From: Alphaproteobacteria bacterium
Lineage (GTDB): Bacteria > Pseudomonadota > Alphaproteobacteria > Rhizobiales > Xanthobacteraceae
NCBI GenBank assembly: GCA_005884765.1
Contig: VAZV01000159.1
Location: 1-64,000, forward strand
Direction: 5' to 3'
DNA length: 64,000 nucleotides
In this document: positions 36,600 through 45,952 of the stretch, piece by piece
Position numbering within the stretch: the first letter of the stretch is position 1
How the letters are laid out: every line of letters begins with the position of its first letter
Made by a program: the position numbers and the translations under genes
The notes under the pieces: generated by a model
What the model was told of the DNA's origin: nothing
Seen by the model: the letters and a program-made list of their open reading frames with translations, nothing else
Database searches by the model: none

Positions 36600-36721
36600 C
36601 CTCGCCCCGCTTGCGGGGAGAGATCGGCGCGCAGCGCCAGGTGAGGGGGACTCACCCCGCATTCGCTGTTCGCGGTGAGAGCCCCTCACCCCGACCCTCT
36701 CCCCGTAAGAACGGGGCGAGG
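36600..36721. repeat. Large palindromic repeat between ppa and folD
   Basis: Outer arms CCTCGCCCCG (36600-36609) and CGGGGCGAGG (36712-36721) are exact inverses. Inside is CCCCGC-TT-GCGGGG (36604-36617), and further self-complementary parts such as GGTGAGGGGG and CCCCTCACC. The convergent position suggests it also ends both transcripts. It shares core sequence with the element at 14117-14144. Confidence 0.8.
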
Positions 36722-36727
36722 GAGAAC

Positions 36728-37612
36728 CTACACCGACGGCTTTGGCAGTCCGTGAATCGCGCACGCTGCCCGCAGCGTGTTCACCAGGAGGCACGCCACC
36801 GTCATCGGGCCGACGCCGCCCGGGACCGGCGTGATCGCGCCGGCGACCTTCACGGCTTCCGCAAACGCGACGTCGCCGGCCAGGCGCGTCTTGCCGTCGG
36901 CCAAGGCTAAGCGGTTGATGCCTACATCGATCACGGTGGCGCCAGGCTTGATCCAGTCGCCACGCACCAGTTCAGCCTTGCCGACCGCGGCATACACCAG
37001 ATCGGACCGCGCCGTAAGCTGTGCAAGATCGCGCGAGCGGGAATGCGCAATGGTCACGGTGGCGTTTTCATGAAGCAGCAATTGCACCAGGGGCCGCCCG
37101 ACCAGATTAGAGCGCCCGATCACGATCGCGTTCATGCCTTCAAGCGAAGCATGCACGCTCTTCGTAAGGATGATGCAGCCGAGTGGCGTGCAGGGCGAGA
37201 GCGCGCTAAAGCCGCCGGCGAGCCGCCCCGCATTGTTCGGATGCAGGCCATCGACGTCCTTGGCGGGATCGATGGCGTTGATGATGGTTTCCGCGTCCAG
37301 CGATTTCGGCAGCGGCAATTGCACCAGGATGCCATGCACGTTTGCATCGCGATTGAGACTTGCGATCAACGCCAGCAGATCGGCTTGGGCGACACCGGCC
37401 GGCAATCGGTGCTCGAACGACGCCATGCCGGCTCCCTGGGTCTGGGTGTGCTTGCTGCGGACATAGACTTCGCTGGCCGGATCGTTGCCGACCAGCACCA
37501 CTGCGAGCCCGGGCGTCAGGCCGGCCTCGCGCTTGACGCGGGCGACCTCGCCGGCGACGCGGGCGCGAAGCTCTGACGCAATGGCTTTTCCATCGATGAT
37601 GCGGGCCGTCAT
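36728..37612 (-). CDS. folD: Bifunctional methylenetetrahydrofolate dehydrogenase/cyclohydrolase
   Basis: 294 residues. It interconverts 5,10-methylene-, 5,10-methenyl- and 10-formyl-tetrahydrofolate with NADP. The N-terminal signature is [15 protein letters not shown] with the catalytic lysine, then [28 protein letters not shown], and the nucleotide-binding [16 protein letters not shown]; the C-terminal signature is [16 protein letters not shown]. Start at 37612 ([12 protein letters not shown]). It follows the YggU gene by 2 bp, so yggT-yggU-folD probably form one operon. Confidence 0.97.
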   Translation of the reverse strand: MTARIIDGKAIASELRARVAGEVARVKREAGLTPGLAVVLVGNDPASEVYVRSKHTQTQGAGMASFEHRLPAGVAQADLLALIASLNRDANVHGILVQLPLPKSLDAETIINAIDPAKDVDGLHPNNAGRLAGGFSALSPCTPLGCIILTKSVHASLEGMNAIVIGRSNLVGRPLVQLLLHENATVTIAHSRSRDLAQLTARSDLVYAAVGKAELVRGDWIKPGATVIDVGINRLALADGKTRLAGDVAFAEAVKVAGAITPVPGGVGPMTVACLLVNTLRAACAIHGLPKPSV

Positions 37613-37614
37613 CT

Positions 37615-37929
37615 TTAGTCCTTCGAAATCAGAACGCGCAGCGCTTCGCCAAGCTTGGCAGGATCGCCGTCGATGGCGATTTGCTTCATCCGTGATGTCG
37701 CACCCGAGAGCAGCCGGACCTTGGCCTTGGGCAGTCGTAGCGCCCTCGCAAGCAGCTCCGTCACGGCGCGGTTGGCCTCGCCGCCTTCGGCAACGGCGCG
37801 CACCCGAACCTTGACCACGCTGCGGCCACCGGCGAGCGTCACGACCCCGTCGATATCGTCGCGGCCGCCGCGCGGCGTCACGCGCAAGGCTACACTGATG
37901 CCCCCGGTGGAAGTGCGCCAAGGATCCAT
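37615..37929 (-). CDS. DUF167/YggU-family protein
   Basis: 104 residues. The family pattern is clear: [15 protein letters not shown], then [23 protein letters not shown] and [19 protein letters not shown]. The biochemical role is unknown, though the gene often sits beside yggT, as here. The start is the ATG at 37929 next to a TTG at 37932. It is 2 bp upstream of folD and 27 bp downstream of yggT. Confidence 0.92.
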   Translation of the reverse strand: MDPWRTSTGGISVALRVTPRGGRDDIDGVVTLAGGRSVVKVRVRAVAEGGEANRAVTELLARALRLPKAKVRLLSGATSRMKQIAIDGDPAKLGEALRVLISKD

Positions 37930-37956
37930 CAAGCGTCCATCAAAGCCCGCATGCGG

Positions 37957-38247
37957 TCAGAAGACGCTGGGATAGATGTAATAGGTGATCACCCGTTCGA
38001 TGAACATGATGATCAGGATCAGAATGATCGGCGAGATATCGAGGCCACCGAGATTGGGCATGAAGGAGCGGATCGGCGCCAGCGCCGGCTCGGTGATCCG
38101 GTACAGGAACTCCGCGACCGCCGAGACGAACTGGTTCCGGGTGTTGACGACGTTGAAGGCGATCAGCCAGGACAGGATCGCCGAAGCGATCAACAGCCAG
38201 ATATACAGATCGAGAACGATGAGAACGATGTCGAGAACGGCACGCAT
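37957..38247 (-). CDS. YggT-family membrane protein
   Basis: 96 residues with two hydrophobic helices (LDIVLIVLDLYIWLLIASAI and PIILILIIMFIERVITYYIY) separated by the conserved loop LYRITEPALAPIRSFMPNLG. YggT proteins are linked to osmotic tolerance and cell-division or membrane organisation in other bacteria. It is first in the probable yggT-yggU-folD operon. Confidence 0.93.
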   Translation of the reverse strand: MRAVLDIVLIVLDLYIWLLIASAILSWLIAFNVVNTRNQFVSAVAEFLYRITEPALAPIRSFMPNLGGLDISPIILILIIMFIERVITYYIYPSVF

Positions 38248-38359
38248 GGCTGATGAACTCTGGCTTCGGTCGGACCTCCAGCTAGATATCGGTTCCGTCA
38301 TCGGCAAACAAGGGAACTTCCCGGCAAATGGCGCTGAAAACGCCCGTTTTTCGCCGTTC

Positions 38360-38388
38360 TTGACTTGGCCTTGGCACGGATTGTAAAT
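38360..38388 (+). promoter_or_regulatory. Probable promoter of tRNA-Ala
   Basis: TTGACT (38360-38365) and GTAAAT (38383-38388) are separated by 17 bp, and the tRNA starts 46 bp downstream. The -35 is good and the -10 is moderate. Confidence 0.4.
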
Positions 38389-38433
38389 GGCCGCCATCGC
38401 TGGCCGCCGCTTTATGATCGGGCGGCCCGCGGA

Positions 38434-38509
<76 letters not shown>

Positions 38510-38807
38510 CGCTTCGCCTTCGGCTACGCGTGGCGCAGCCACGTGGTGGCCGGTGGCGAAGCGTGCCCGGCGTAGCCCGCTTGGGCGAAGACGGGCTGTC
38601 AGCACCATCTTCAGTCTAATACGCTTCGGCTACGCGTGGCGCAGCCACGTAGTGGCCGATGGCGAAGCGTGCCCGGCGTAGCCCGCTTGGGCGAAGACGG
38701 GCTGTCAGCACCATTTCCAGTCTAATACGCTTCGGCTAGCGTGGCGCAGCCACGTGGTGGCCGATGGCGAAGCGTGCCCGGCGTAGCCCGCTTGGGCGAA
38801 GACGGGC
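38510..38807. repeat. Three tandem ~110-bp repeat units directly after tRNA-Ala
   Basis: Units run 38510-38621 (112 bp), 38622-38727 (106 bp) and 38728-38807 (80 bp, truncated). Each starts CGCTTCG...GGCTACGCGTGGC and holds the perfect hairpin CGTGGC-GCA-GCCACG (one base pair lost in unit 3) and a GCCCGGCGTAGCCCGC...GACGGGC block. Units 1 and 2 end CAGTCTAATA. Unit 1 carries an extra CCTTCG. The array begins at the tRNA 3' CCA end. No gene was recognised in it or up to 38844. Confidence 0.9.
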
Positions 38808-38844
38808 CTCGGCAGGCTAAGATCAACTCCAACGCAATGCGCGT

Positions 38845-39639
38845 CTATTCCGCGGCTTCCGACATGATCGAGAGCGGCATGCGCTTGAGCCAGCCATCGA
38901 TAAAATCCTTGAGCCACGCACGCTCGGTAGCGTCATGCACCGCGCGATCTTGGAAATGCAGGTGACGCGGCCGCGCGCCCGGCAGATCCATTCGGCCGCG
39001 CGTGGTCCAGCAATGCATCATCGCGTAGGTCACATCGGGATGAAACTGCAAGCCGAATGCGTGGTCGAGCCGGAACGCCTGAACCGGGAAGTCATCGCCC
39101 GCCGCCAGCAATTCGGTCCTCGCCGGAAGCTCGAACCCCTCACGATGCCAATGATAAACCTGAACCGGCCAGTCCGGGCAGAGCGCCAGCCCTGCCGCCG
39201 TGGGACGGATCGGGTAGTAACCGATCTGAGTCACCCCTTCCGGGTGCGGCGCAACGGGCGCGCCGAGCTGCCGGGCGAGCATTTGCGCGCCCAGGCAAAT
39301 GCCCAGAAATGGACGCTGCTCCCGAAGCGGGATCTCGATCCAGTCGATTTCCTCAGCGATGTAGCGGTCGGAATCATTGGCACTCATCGGGCCGCCGAAA
39401 ATGACCGCGCCGGCGTGGTCGTCGAGCGTTTCGGGCAGTTGATCGCCAAACCGAGGCCGCCTGACATCCAGCCGATGCCCCAGCGCGCGCAAAACATTGC
39501 CAACCCGGCCCGGTGTGGAATTTTCCTGATGCAGCACGACCAGAACCGGCCGGGCCTCCGTTCGCGAGGGTGCGCCGGCCTTACCTTCGGCATCGAAGGA
39601 GAGCACGTTTTCGCCAGCAATGTTTAACCGCGACGGCAT
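38845..39639 (-). CDS. Class I glutamine amidotransferase-like protein
   Basis: 264 residues. Triad elements are FLGICLGAQMLARQLGA (nucleophile Cys), and GLQFHPDVT with the catalytic histidine; the oxyanion region is VIFGGPMSANDSD. It is a stand-alone GATase domain like those annotated 'GMP synthase-like' or gamma-glutamyl hydrolase-like, not a full GMP synthase because the ATP-PPase domain is absent. ATG at 39639 chosen (MPSRLNIAGENV); a TTG at 39666 is possible. The N-terminal 30 residues are unusual. Confidence 0.87.
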   Translation of the reverse strand: MPSRLNIAGENVLSFDAEGKAGAPSRTEARPVLVVLHQENSTPGRVGNVLRALGHRLDVRRPRFGDQLPETLDDHAGAVIFGGPMSANDSDRYIAEEIDWIEIPLREQRPFLGICLGAQMLARQLGAPVAPHPEGVTQIGYYPIRPTAAGLALCPDWPVQVYHWHREGFELPARTELLAAGDDFPVQAFRLDHAFGLQFHPDVTYAMMHCWTTRGRMDLPGARPRHLHFQDRAVHDATERAWLKDFIDGWLKRMPLSIMSEAAE

Positions 39640-39761
39640 CGGCTTTGCTTCGCCACCAGAGCTCAAACCTTACCCAAGTGACCGTTAATTTCGTGTGAGT
39701 TCGCCCACACTCGTAACCTTGGGACGCAAATGACGGGCCAAATAACGCCCGGGCGCCGCCG

Positions 39762-40541
39762 TCAGCGCTTGCGCAACTGGAATCGGGCAACCGCCGCAAG
39801 GATGAAGGCACGGGGAAATAGCCGCAGCAGCAGCGGCACGATCTTGATGCCGAGGCCCGGCAGCACGACGCGCTTGTTGGCCATCAGCCCGCGATAGGCG
39901 GCCTTGGCGACATGCGCCGCCGAGACGTTGAGGATCGTGGAATCAAGCCCCGGCGCGAACCCCGCCCGTCCCTGAAATTCCGACGGCACCGGGCCGGGGC
40001 AGAGCACGGTCACGCGAACGCCGCGAGCAGCAAGCTCGGCGCGCAGCGCTTCGCTGAACGACAGCACATAGGCCTTGGAGGCATAATAGACTGCCATTCC
40101 CGGACCCGGCAGAAAGCCGGCGATCGAGCCGACATTGAGGATGCCGCCGCGATTCCTGATCAAATCGTCTGCGAACCGCAGCGAAAAATCCGTAAGCGCG
40201 CGGACGTTGACCGCGATGATGCCTAGCTGCTCGGCACGATCTCTTCGGGTCGCCTCGCCGAAAATGCCGAATCCGGCGTTGTTGACGAGGTATTGGACCT
40301 CCACCGTCTCAGTGGCGAGAACGGCGGCAATCTTGTCGCCGGCATCAGGCTGTTCGAGGTCGCAGGCAATCACAATCGGCGCTGCGCCGCCGGCGGACGT
40401 GATCTCACCGGCCAACGCGGCCAGGCGATCGGCGCGCCGGGCCACCAGAACCACGCGGTGACCGTTCGCAGCAAAAACGCGTGCCAGCTCGGCGCCTATT
40501 CCTGCCGAGGCACCGGTAATCAGCGTCACGCGCTCGGTCAC
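39762..40541 (-). CDS. SDR-family oxidoreductase
   Basis: About 259 residues. The Rossmann motif is LITGASAGIGAELARVF, then LVNNAGFGIFGE, the catalytic serine in LNVGSIAGFLPG, and YYASKAYVLSF with the YxxxK pair. This is the DltE/YqjQ-like group of classical SDRs. The start is uncertain: GTG at 40541 (VTERVTLITG) gives a standard N-terminus, and a TTG at 40562 would add seven residues. There is a membrane-like hydrophobic stretch at the C-terminus (IKIVPLLLRLFPRAFILAAV). The 190 bp upstream holds no recognised gene. Confidence 0.87.
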   Translation of the reverse strand: MTERVTLITGASAGIGAELARVFAANGHRVVLVARRADRLAALAGEITSAGGAAPIVIACDLEQPDAGDKIAAVLATETVEVQYLVNNAGFGIFGEATRRDRAEQLGIIAVNVRALTDFSLRFADDLIRNRGGILNVGSIAGFLPGPGMAVYYASKAYVLSFSEALRAELAARGVRVTVLCPGPVPSEFQGRAGFAPGLDSTILNVSAAHVAKAAYRGLMANKRVVLPGLGIKIVPLLLRLFPRAFILAAVARFQLRKR

Positions 40542-40752
40542 GATCCAATGCTCATAAATCAATTTGGGGATATTCTGCTAACGTAGGCACGAGAGAGAGC
40601 ACAGGCTCGCATCAGCTTGCAACTCACCCGCACGCATGCCGCCGTGCGCAAACCAGCGGGACCACGTCCGCAGCCGCTCGTCCCCGGGGGCTTACTTCAT
40701 GTTGGGACCGATGTCAGCACATTAAAATTTGGTTATGTTTGGGGCAGCCCAC

Positions 40753-41232
40753 TCAGCTTCCTGGAACGGGCACGCCTTGCCTGGCGGCAACGCGATGCTT
40801 GAGCTCGATCCGGTCGCGTGACGAAACGGCGAGCAGGTCGGCCGCGCGCCAAACCACATTGTCCTCGAACTCGCTGACCTGACCGTCGGTATAGACCAGT
40901 TCCCACATCATCTCGACGATGCGGAGCCTGCCCTCTTCGTCGACCTGTCGCATGATGACGCTGGTGAAATGATAAAGGTCGACCGCCTCGCCCTCGACCA
41001 GCGTGGCCGAAGCGATCAATTGGTCGGCGGTGCCGGGATCCAAGCCAAAACGGCTTTCGATCAGGCTGTGAAGCTTGCGCCTCTCCGCATCGGACGGTTC
41101 ACCGTCGAGCGAGATCACGTGGATCAGGAGCGCGGTTGCCGCCAGCCGATATCCGCTGTCGTCGAACGTGCGATGGTCATGGGCATGGGGGGAAACAACG
41201 TCGGCTATGAATTGGCGCAGTCCATCCAGCAT
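40753..41232 (-). CDS. TerB-family protein
   Basis: 159 residues, all helical, with the TerB core: ATALLIHVISLDGEPSDAER, then a second copy of the acidic metal-binding type motif MMWELVYTDGQVSEFEDN. TerB proteins were named for tellurite resistance but occur widely in membrane stress and metal-related contexts; no other ter gene is near, so resistance should not be assumed. It is separated from the SDR gene by a gene-free 190 bp. Confidence 0.88.
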   Translation of the reverse strand: MLDGLRQFIADVVSPHAHDHRTFDDSGYRLAATALLIHVISLDGEPSDAERRKLHSLIESRFGLDPGTADQLIASATLVEGEAVDLYHFTSVIMRQVDEEGRLRIVEMMWELVYTDGQVSEFEDNVVWRAADLLAVSSRDRIELKHRVAARQGVPVPGS

Positions 41233-41375
41233 CGTATGTTACCGAAATCGAGTGAGTTCAATTTGATCCGCCGGGACGGCGGCCCATCGTCCATATATGG
41301 ATTGGAAAAACAATCGGCGCAATCCAGTCCGGTTTCGCCGACTGCATTACGTTTCGGCAATCTTGGCGCAACCAG

Positions 41376-41480
41376 CGCGTCATTCCGGGACGATGCGCGA
41401 GCATCGAACTCTGATGTGCCGTTGCACATCTGAGAATCTCGGGATTCCGGATATGGTGCTGACGCACCATTCCGGAATGA
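41376..41480. repeat. Palindromic intergenic repeat, 'CGTCATTCCGG' type
   Basis: Arms CGTCATTCCGG (41376-41386) and CCGGAATGACG (41470-41480) are exact inverses over 11 bp. Inner hairpins are GATGTGC-CGTT-GCACATC (41411-41428) and GGTGC...GCACC. It lies between the terB promoter region and the end of the second cyclase. Confidence 0.85.
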
Positions 41481-41489
41481 CGGCAATAA

Positions 41490-42899
41490 TCAGGGGATCT
41501 CGTAGACCAGCATCTTGTCGGCAATGCCGCGCAGCGCCGCCTGCTTCTGGATCGGCTTGATCGCCCGCTTGTCCAGGATTTCGGCGACCGCCGGCGCATC
41601 GTTCACCGGTCCGGTGATGTGGATCTCCTGCGACGTCGAGAGGCTTTGCACGCGCGCGGCGATATTGACGGTCTGGCCGAAATAATCCTGCCGTTCGTTG
41701 AGCATGACCGCAAGGCATGGGCCTTCATGGATGCCGATCTTGACCACGAGATCGTTGCTGCGGCGCTGCTTGTTCAGTGCGTCCATGGCGGCACGCATCC
41801 GAAGCCCCGCGACGATCGCGTGTTCCGGCTTGATGAAGGTCGCCATTACGGCATCGCCGATCGTCTTCACCACGGCGCCCTTCTCGGACGAGATGATTTC
41901 CAACAGCGCCCGGAAATGCGCGCGCACCAGGTCGAATGCGGCGAGATCGCCGACCCGCTCGTACAGCGCCGTCGAGCCCTTGAGGTCGGTGAACAGGAAG
42001 GTCAGCGAGGTGATCTTGAGCCGCTGATCGAAGTGAAGATTGTCGGCCTTGAACACGTCGCGGAAGGTCTGGTTCGACAGCATCCGTTTGGCGGTGAGGA
42101 ACGGTCTGCGCCTGCCGAGCAGATCGTGAAGCCCGGCCGCCGCGATGAAGACGGTGGGCAGTGTCCGCACGCCGGACTGGTTGTCGAGCGCAATGCGCAA
42201 CGGGCCCGGGCGCAAGGTGATAGACCCGGTCGGCGGGTGCGCTTTGTTGAAGATCAGCGAGAGCTGCTGGCGCTCCTTGGTCGGCTCGCCCTGAACGTCG
42301 ATGAAATGCGCAGAGTGCGTCACCGGCTCGAACACGATGATGAACTGCGCCGGAAGCTGCAGCGACAGCACCGCCTTTTCACCGGCGGGCAGCTCGAGCG
42401 CATCGAGCGTCACCTCCTCAGTCAGCGCGGCAAAGGAGTCCGTGTTGAGATCGATGCCCGAGCTCCAAAAGACCTGCTTGTAATATTCCCACAGCGGCAG
42501 CGTGTTGGGATCGTGGGCGGCTATCCGCCGAACCTTGGGACTGATGGTGAAGGCAACCTCGACCTGTTCGTCGACAGAAGGCTCATAGCCGCAGGAGCAT
42601 AATCCGCAATGGTAGTCGTCGGGACGCAACGACTTCAGCGTGTCGTGCGCATCCAGCACGCCGCTGCAGCCGGGGCAAAGCACGTTCCAGGTGAGATCGA
42701 ACAGGCCAAGTCGCGCGGCGTGCAGGAAGCCCGAAATCACCCGCTCCTCGTCAAGCCCGGAGCGCTTCGCAAATTCCAACAGATTGATGCGGTTGAGCTC
42801 GTGGTCCTCGCCCTCGTCGATCAGCCGCATGATGGCATCGGCCACCACGGGATCGGCGGTCTGCTTCAATACGGAAATCTGGGCCTGGATGTCGCTCAT
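41490..42899 (-). CDS. Class III adenylate/guanylate cyclase with zinc-ribbon N-terminal region (DUF5939-like)
   Basis: 469 residues. The N-terminal 270 residues match the DUF5939-type sensor as I recall it, with a four-cysteine knuckle (CPGCSG and CGLCSCG). The C-terminal cyclase domain starts SLTFLFTDLKGSTALYERVG with the first metal aspartate, VVKTIGDAVMATFIKP with the second, and IGIHEGPCLAVMLNERQDYFGQTVN. It would make cAMP (or cGMP) in the cytoplasm. It is the second cyclase in the window, with a different N-terminal input from the one at 23638. Confidence 0.9.
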   Translation of the reverse strand: MSDIQAQISVLKQTADPVVADAIMRLIDEGEDHELNRINLLEFAKRSGLDEERVISGFLHAARLGLFDLTWNVLCPGCSGVLDAHDTLKSLRPDDYHCGLCSCGYEPSVDEQVEVAFTISPKVRRIAAHDPNTLPLWEYYKQVFWSSGIDLNTDSFAALTEEVTLDALELPAGEKAVLSLQLPAQFIIVFEPVTHSAHFIDVQGEPTKERQQLSLIFNKAHPPTGSITLRPGPLRIALDNQSGVRTLPTVFIAAAGLHDLLGRRRPFLTAKRMLSNQTFRDVFKADNLHFDQRLKITSLTFLFTDLKGSTALYERVGDLAAFDLVRAHFRALLEIISSEKGAVVKTIGDAVMATFIKPEHAIVAGLRMRAAMDALNKQRRSNDLVVKIGIHEGPCLAVMLNERQDYFGQTVNIAARVQSLSTSQEIHITGPVNDAPAVAEILDKRAIKPIQKQAALRGIADKMLVYEIP

Positions 42900-42912
42900 G
42901 CCGAACGCCTAC

Positions 42913-42954
42913 AGCATGATCCGGAAAAGCCGGCTTTCCCAAAAGATCATGCTC
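42913..42954. repeat. Intergenic repeat, 'GCATGATCC' family, module 1
   Basis: AGCATGATCCGGAAAAG...AAAGATCATGCTC, with complementary ends. It has the same layout as the copies at 48490-48538 and 59867-59915. It lies upstream of the cyclase, between it and the P450 gene. Confidence 0.8.
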
Positions 42955-42992
42955 CGCCTAGATGGTATCGGTTGCGCCTCCCTACAATGCCA

Positions 42993-44384
42993 TCAACGCG
43001 ATGTGACGGCAAACATCGGCGAGCGGTCCGGCTGGGTGGTCACCACGCCGACTGGTACCACCGGCTCCTTGTCGAGCAGTTCGATGCGGAATGCGCCGAT
43101 CAACTTGGCCAGCGCCAGGGTTGCTTCCACCAGCGCAAAATGCGCGCCGATGCAGATCCGCGGCCCCACCCCGAATGGCAGATAGGCGAAGCGATCCGCC
43201 GGCGGCGCGCCCGGCATGAAGCGCTGCGGGATGAAGGCGTTGGGGTCGCGCCAGAGTTTTTCGTGCCGGTGCAGAAGCCACGGCGCGATCAGGATCACGT
43301 CATTCTTCCTGACCGGCAGCCCCGCCACGGTGTCGGGCGCAATGGCCGCGCGGGCAACCAGGAACGCCGGTGGATAAAGCCGCATGGTTTCATCGATCAC
43401 CGCGCGGGTGAATTTCAACTGCTCGATATCGAGCGCGCCGTTGGCGTTGGCGCCGTTTGCTTCGACTGCCACTTGCTGCTGGGTGACGGGATCGAGTGCC
43501 AGCAGATAAAGCGACCAGAACAGCGCGGTGGCCGTCGTCTCGTGACCGGCAAGGATCATCGTCGCCACCTCGTCGCCGAGTTGTGCGTCGGTGAAGGCGC
43601 TGCCCGTTTCGGGATCGCGCGCCGCGCCCATCAGGTCGAACAGGTCGCGCGGCGGGGCCCGGTCATTCTTGCCGGCGGCGCGGCGTTCCGCCATCAGGAT
43701 GGCGACAAACCGCGTCCACCGTTTGCGGAATCGCGCCCGCGCAAAATCCTGCGGGCTAGGCCAGGATAGCGGCAGCATCAGGTCGAGCAGGTGCGGCCGC
43801 GCCAGGTTGCGGCCATATTCCATCACGAAATCACGCAAGGTCGTGCCGTGACGCTCCATCTCGAACGAGAACATGGTGCGGCCGGCGATCTCGAGCGTCA
43901 TGCGCTGCATCATCTCGCGCAGATCGACCGGCCCGTTGCTGTGCGCCGCCTTGATCTTCGCGATGGTCTGCTCCGTCACCGCAACCATGTGCGGGATCAG
44001 CGTCGCAACGGCACGCGGCGTAAAGGCCGGCGACAACGTCCTGCGCTGATGTTTCCAGGCCCGGCCCTCCGCGATCAAAAGGCCCTCGCCGAGCACCGGC
44101 TTCAGCACCCGGTAGCCCGCAGGCGTGCGGCGGTAGTTCTCGTAGTTGTCGATCAGCACGTGCCTGATGGCATCAGGCGTATTCACGATGAAGCTGGAGC
44201 GGCCGAAGAAGCGGCCCTTGACGATGTCCTCCTCGTAGGCGCGCTGGCCCCAGGTTGCGATCGCGCTGTCACGCATGAGCGCCATCCGGCCAAAGGCCGT
44301 CATGTTGTCAGGCGCGCGCGGCGGGCTGGGCGGCACCAGCGGCTGCCGCGTAACCGGAATATCGCAGGTTTCGGCTGTGCTCAC
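42993..44384 (-). CDS. Cytochrome P450
   Basis: 463 residues. The I-helix oxygen-activation motif is AGHETTATALFWS, the ExxR motif is ETMR, and the haem-thiolate loop is LPFGVGPRICIGAHFALVE with the ligand cysteine. It resembles the soluble bacterial class that hydroxylates fatty acids or terpenoids (CYP102/CYP4-like region order); the substrate is unknown. It starts at GTG 44384. No ferredoxin or reductase gene is adjacent, so electrons come from elsewhere. Confidence 0.92.
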   Translation of the reverse strand: MSTAETCDIPVTRQPLVPPSPPRAPDNMTAFGRMALMRDSAIATWGQRAYEEDIVKGRFFGRSSFIVNTPDAIRHVLIDNYENYRRTPAGYRVLKPVLGEGLLIAEGRAWKHQRRTLSPAFTPRAVATLIPHMVAVTEQTIAKIKAAHSNGPVDLREMMQRMTLEIAGRTMFSFEMERHGTTLRDFVMEYGRNLARPHLLDLMLPLSWPSPQDFARARFRKRWTRFVAILMAERRAAGKNDRAPPRDLFDLMGAARDPETGSAFTDAQLGDEVATMILAGHETTATALFWSLYLLALDPVTQQQVAVEANGANANGALDIEQLKFTRAVIDETMRLYPPAFLVARAAIAPDTVAGLPVRKNDVILIAPWLLHRHEKLWRDPNAFIPQRFMPGAPPADRFAYLPFGVGPRICIGAHFALVEATLALAKLIGAFRIELLDKEPVVPVGVVTTQPDRSPMFAVTSR

Positions 44385-44436
44385 TTCGCGGCCTCGCGAT
44401 CCACGGGATGGAAATATCTAGAGGGTTGCGAAACAG

Positions 44437-45810
44437 CTAGTAGGTCAGTTCCGCGACCGCAATCCTGTTTTCGGCAGCCGGCCAGGCTCGCGCGACGATA
44501 CGTTCCTCGTTGAACAGGCCGATCACCTGACGCCCAACCTCCGCAGCCGAAATCCGCAGCGTCGTCACCGAATCGGTCGGCACGCCGGCCTTCACATCCG
44601 CCGGCTCCTTGCCGTCGAACAGCACCACATCTCTGGGAATGCCGAAATATCCTCGCGGCCGCGACATGATCACAATCGCGCCAGCGTCCGCATCCGCTGG
44701 TCGCAGCGGGCCGGCGGCCCGAAGATGGACGACATTCGAGGAGCGTGGAAACGGCGAGCGATATAAATGCGTGGCGGGCGAGCCGGGAGATGTCAGCACG
44801 ATCTCGATATACCAGGAAGGATCGACCCTGGCCGGACCCCAGCGTCCCTCGGTGCCGGTCCGCGAAGCGTGGATCGCGCCGCCGATGCGTTCGCCACTAT
44901 CGGGAGATACGCGATACACTTCCACGGAGGCGCCCGTCACCGGACGATTGGTTTGAACACCGCCGGGCGTACCGGTCGCGAGCCCGCTGAGCTTGACCTC
45001 TGCTTCCGGCGTAATCGCGATCCGGTCCGGCTCGCGGCCGGCGATGAATTTATGGATCTCGCGGAATGCCCGCGGATGAAACGCGGTCTCGCGATGATCG
45101 ATCGCACTGAGCACGAGATTGGTGGCGCCCTTCAGCGCCGGGCCTTCCGCGGTGATCCCGGTCGGTATGCCCGGCTTGCCAAGGATGCGACCATCGGCTT
45201 GCGCATATTTGTCCAGGCCGTCGCTGCGAAGCGTCAGGAACGCGATCCCCGGTGTGACCTCGCTCTCGCCTTCGTTCAATCCGCGCAGGAACGGACCACG
45301 GCCGTTGAACTCATTGCCGAGATTATCGTCCCACGCAAAGACGCCGTGGTTGGGTACGCCGCACAGCACGGCATGGCTGACGTCCGCGGCCCCGCCATTC
45401 TTGATGTAGCTGCGGATCGAATAGCCGCCGCGCGAATTGCCAACCAGCGCGACGCGCGACGCCCCGGTGCGGCGTCTCAATTCCTTGATCGCTTCGCCAA
45501 GCTCGCGGCGCTGATCTTCAGTGGAGGATTTGTTGGGCTCCGGCTTGCTATCGTCGCTGCGCGCTAAGGGATCGGTGAAATCGATCGCGAACATGCGGTC
45601 GCGTGGAACCCCATTGGATTCCATCCGCCACAGCGTCGTGATCCAGAGTGCCGCATGATCGCCATTACCGTGCACGAACAGGATCGGCGGGATCTCGGTC
45701 CCAGCATTCGCCGCGGGCGCGGTTTGGGCCACCGCGCTCCGACCGAAGTTGCCCAGCGCCAAAGGTAGCGTACCTGCGCCCTTCAGGATCGTTCGCCGTG
45801 ACAGGCTCAT
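44437..45810 (-). CDS. Tat/Sec-exported alpha/beta hydrolase
   Basis: 457 residues. The N-terminus MSLSRRTILKGAGTLPLALG has a twin-arginine motif. The hydrolase part has ILFVHGNGDHAALW and the nucleophile elbow ALVGNSRGGYSIRSYI, and resembles class-2 lipases/esterases. The C-terminal 170 residues form a separate beta-rich region (VKLSGLATGTPGG...GASVEVYRVSPDSG). GGGAGGG precedes the ATG at 45810. Divergent from the MFS exporter. Substrate unknown. Confidence 0.83.
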   Translation of the reverse strand: MSLSRRTILKGAGTLPLALGNFGRSAVAQTAPAANAGTEIPPILFVHGNGDHAALWITTLWRMESNGVPRDRMFAIDFTDPLARSDDSKPEPNKSSTEDQRRELGEAIKELRRRTGASRVALVGNSRGGYSIRSYIKNGGAADVSHAVLCGVPNHGVFAWDDNLGNEFNGRGPFLRGLNEGESEVTPGIAFLTLRSDGLDKYAQADGRILGKPGIPTGITAEGPALKGATNLVLSAIDHRETAFHPRAFREIHKFIAGREPDRIAITPEAEVKLSGLATGTPGGVQTNRPVTGASVEVYRVSPDSGERIGGAIHASRTGTEGRWGPARVDPSWYIEIVLTSPGSPATHLYRSPFPRSSNVVHLRAAGPLRPADADAGAIVIMSRPRGYFGIPRDVVLFDGKEPADVKAGVPTDSVTTLRISAAEVGRQVIGLFNEERIVARAWPAAENRIAVAELTY

Positions 45811-45952
45811 CTGATCGCCCTCCCCTTATTTTTCGACATCTTACCAACCCCGTAGCATCACCGATATTCACGTAAGCACTGGACAAGACAGGATTTTCGC
45901 GGGCATGTCTGAACAATCAGGCTCTTGCAGTGACGATTCAAACGGATCCCCC

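Noticed and set aside
38510..38807. Possible CRISPR array after tRNA-Ala
   Set aside because: Units are 80-112 bp in direct tandem with no spacers, and no cas genes are present.
40753..41232. Tellurite resistance function for the TerB-family gene
   Set aside because: No other ter gene is present and TerB domains occur in many unrelated settings.
42609..43769. 386-codon plus-strand frame over the cyclase/P450 junction
   Set aside because: Runs antisense across two well-supported genes and has no recognisable domain.
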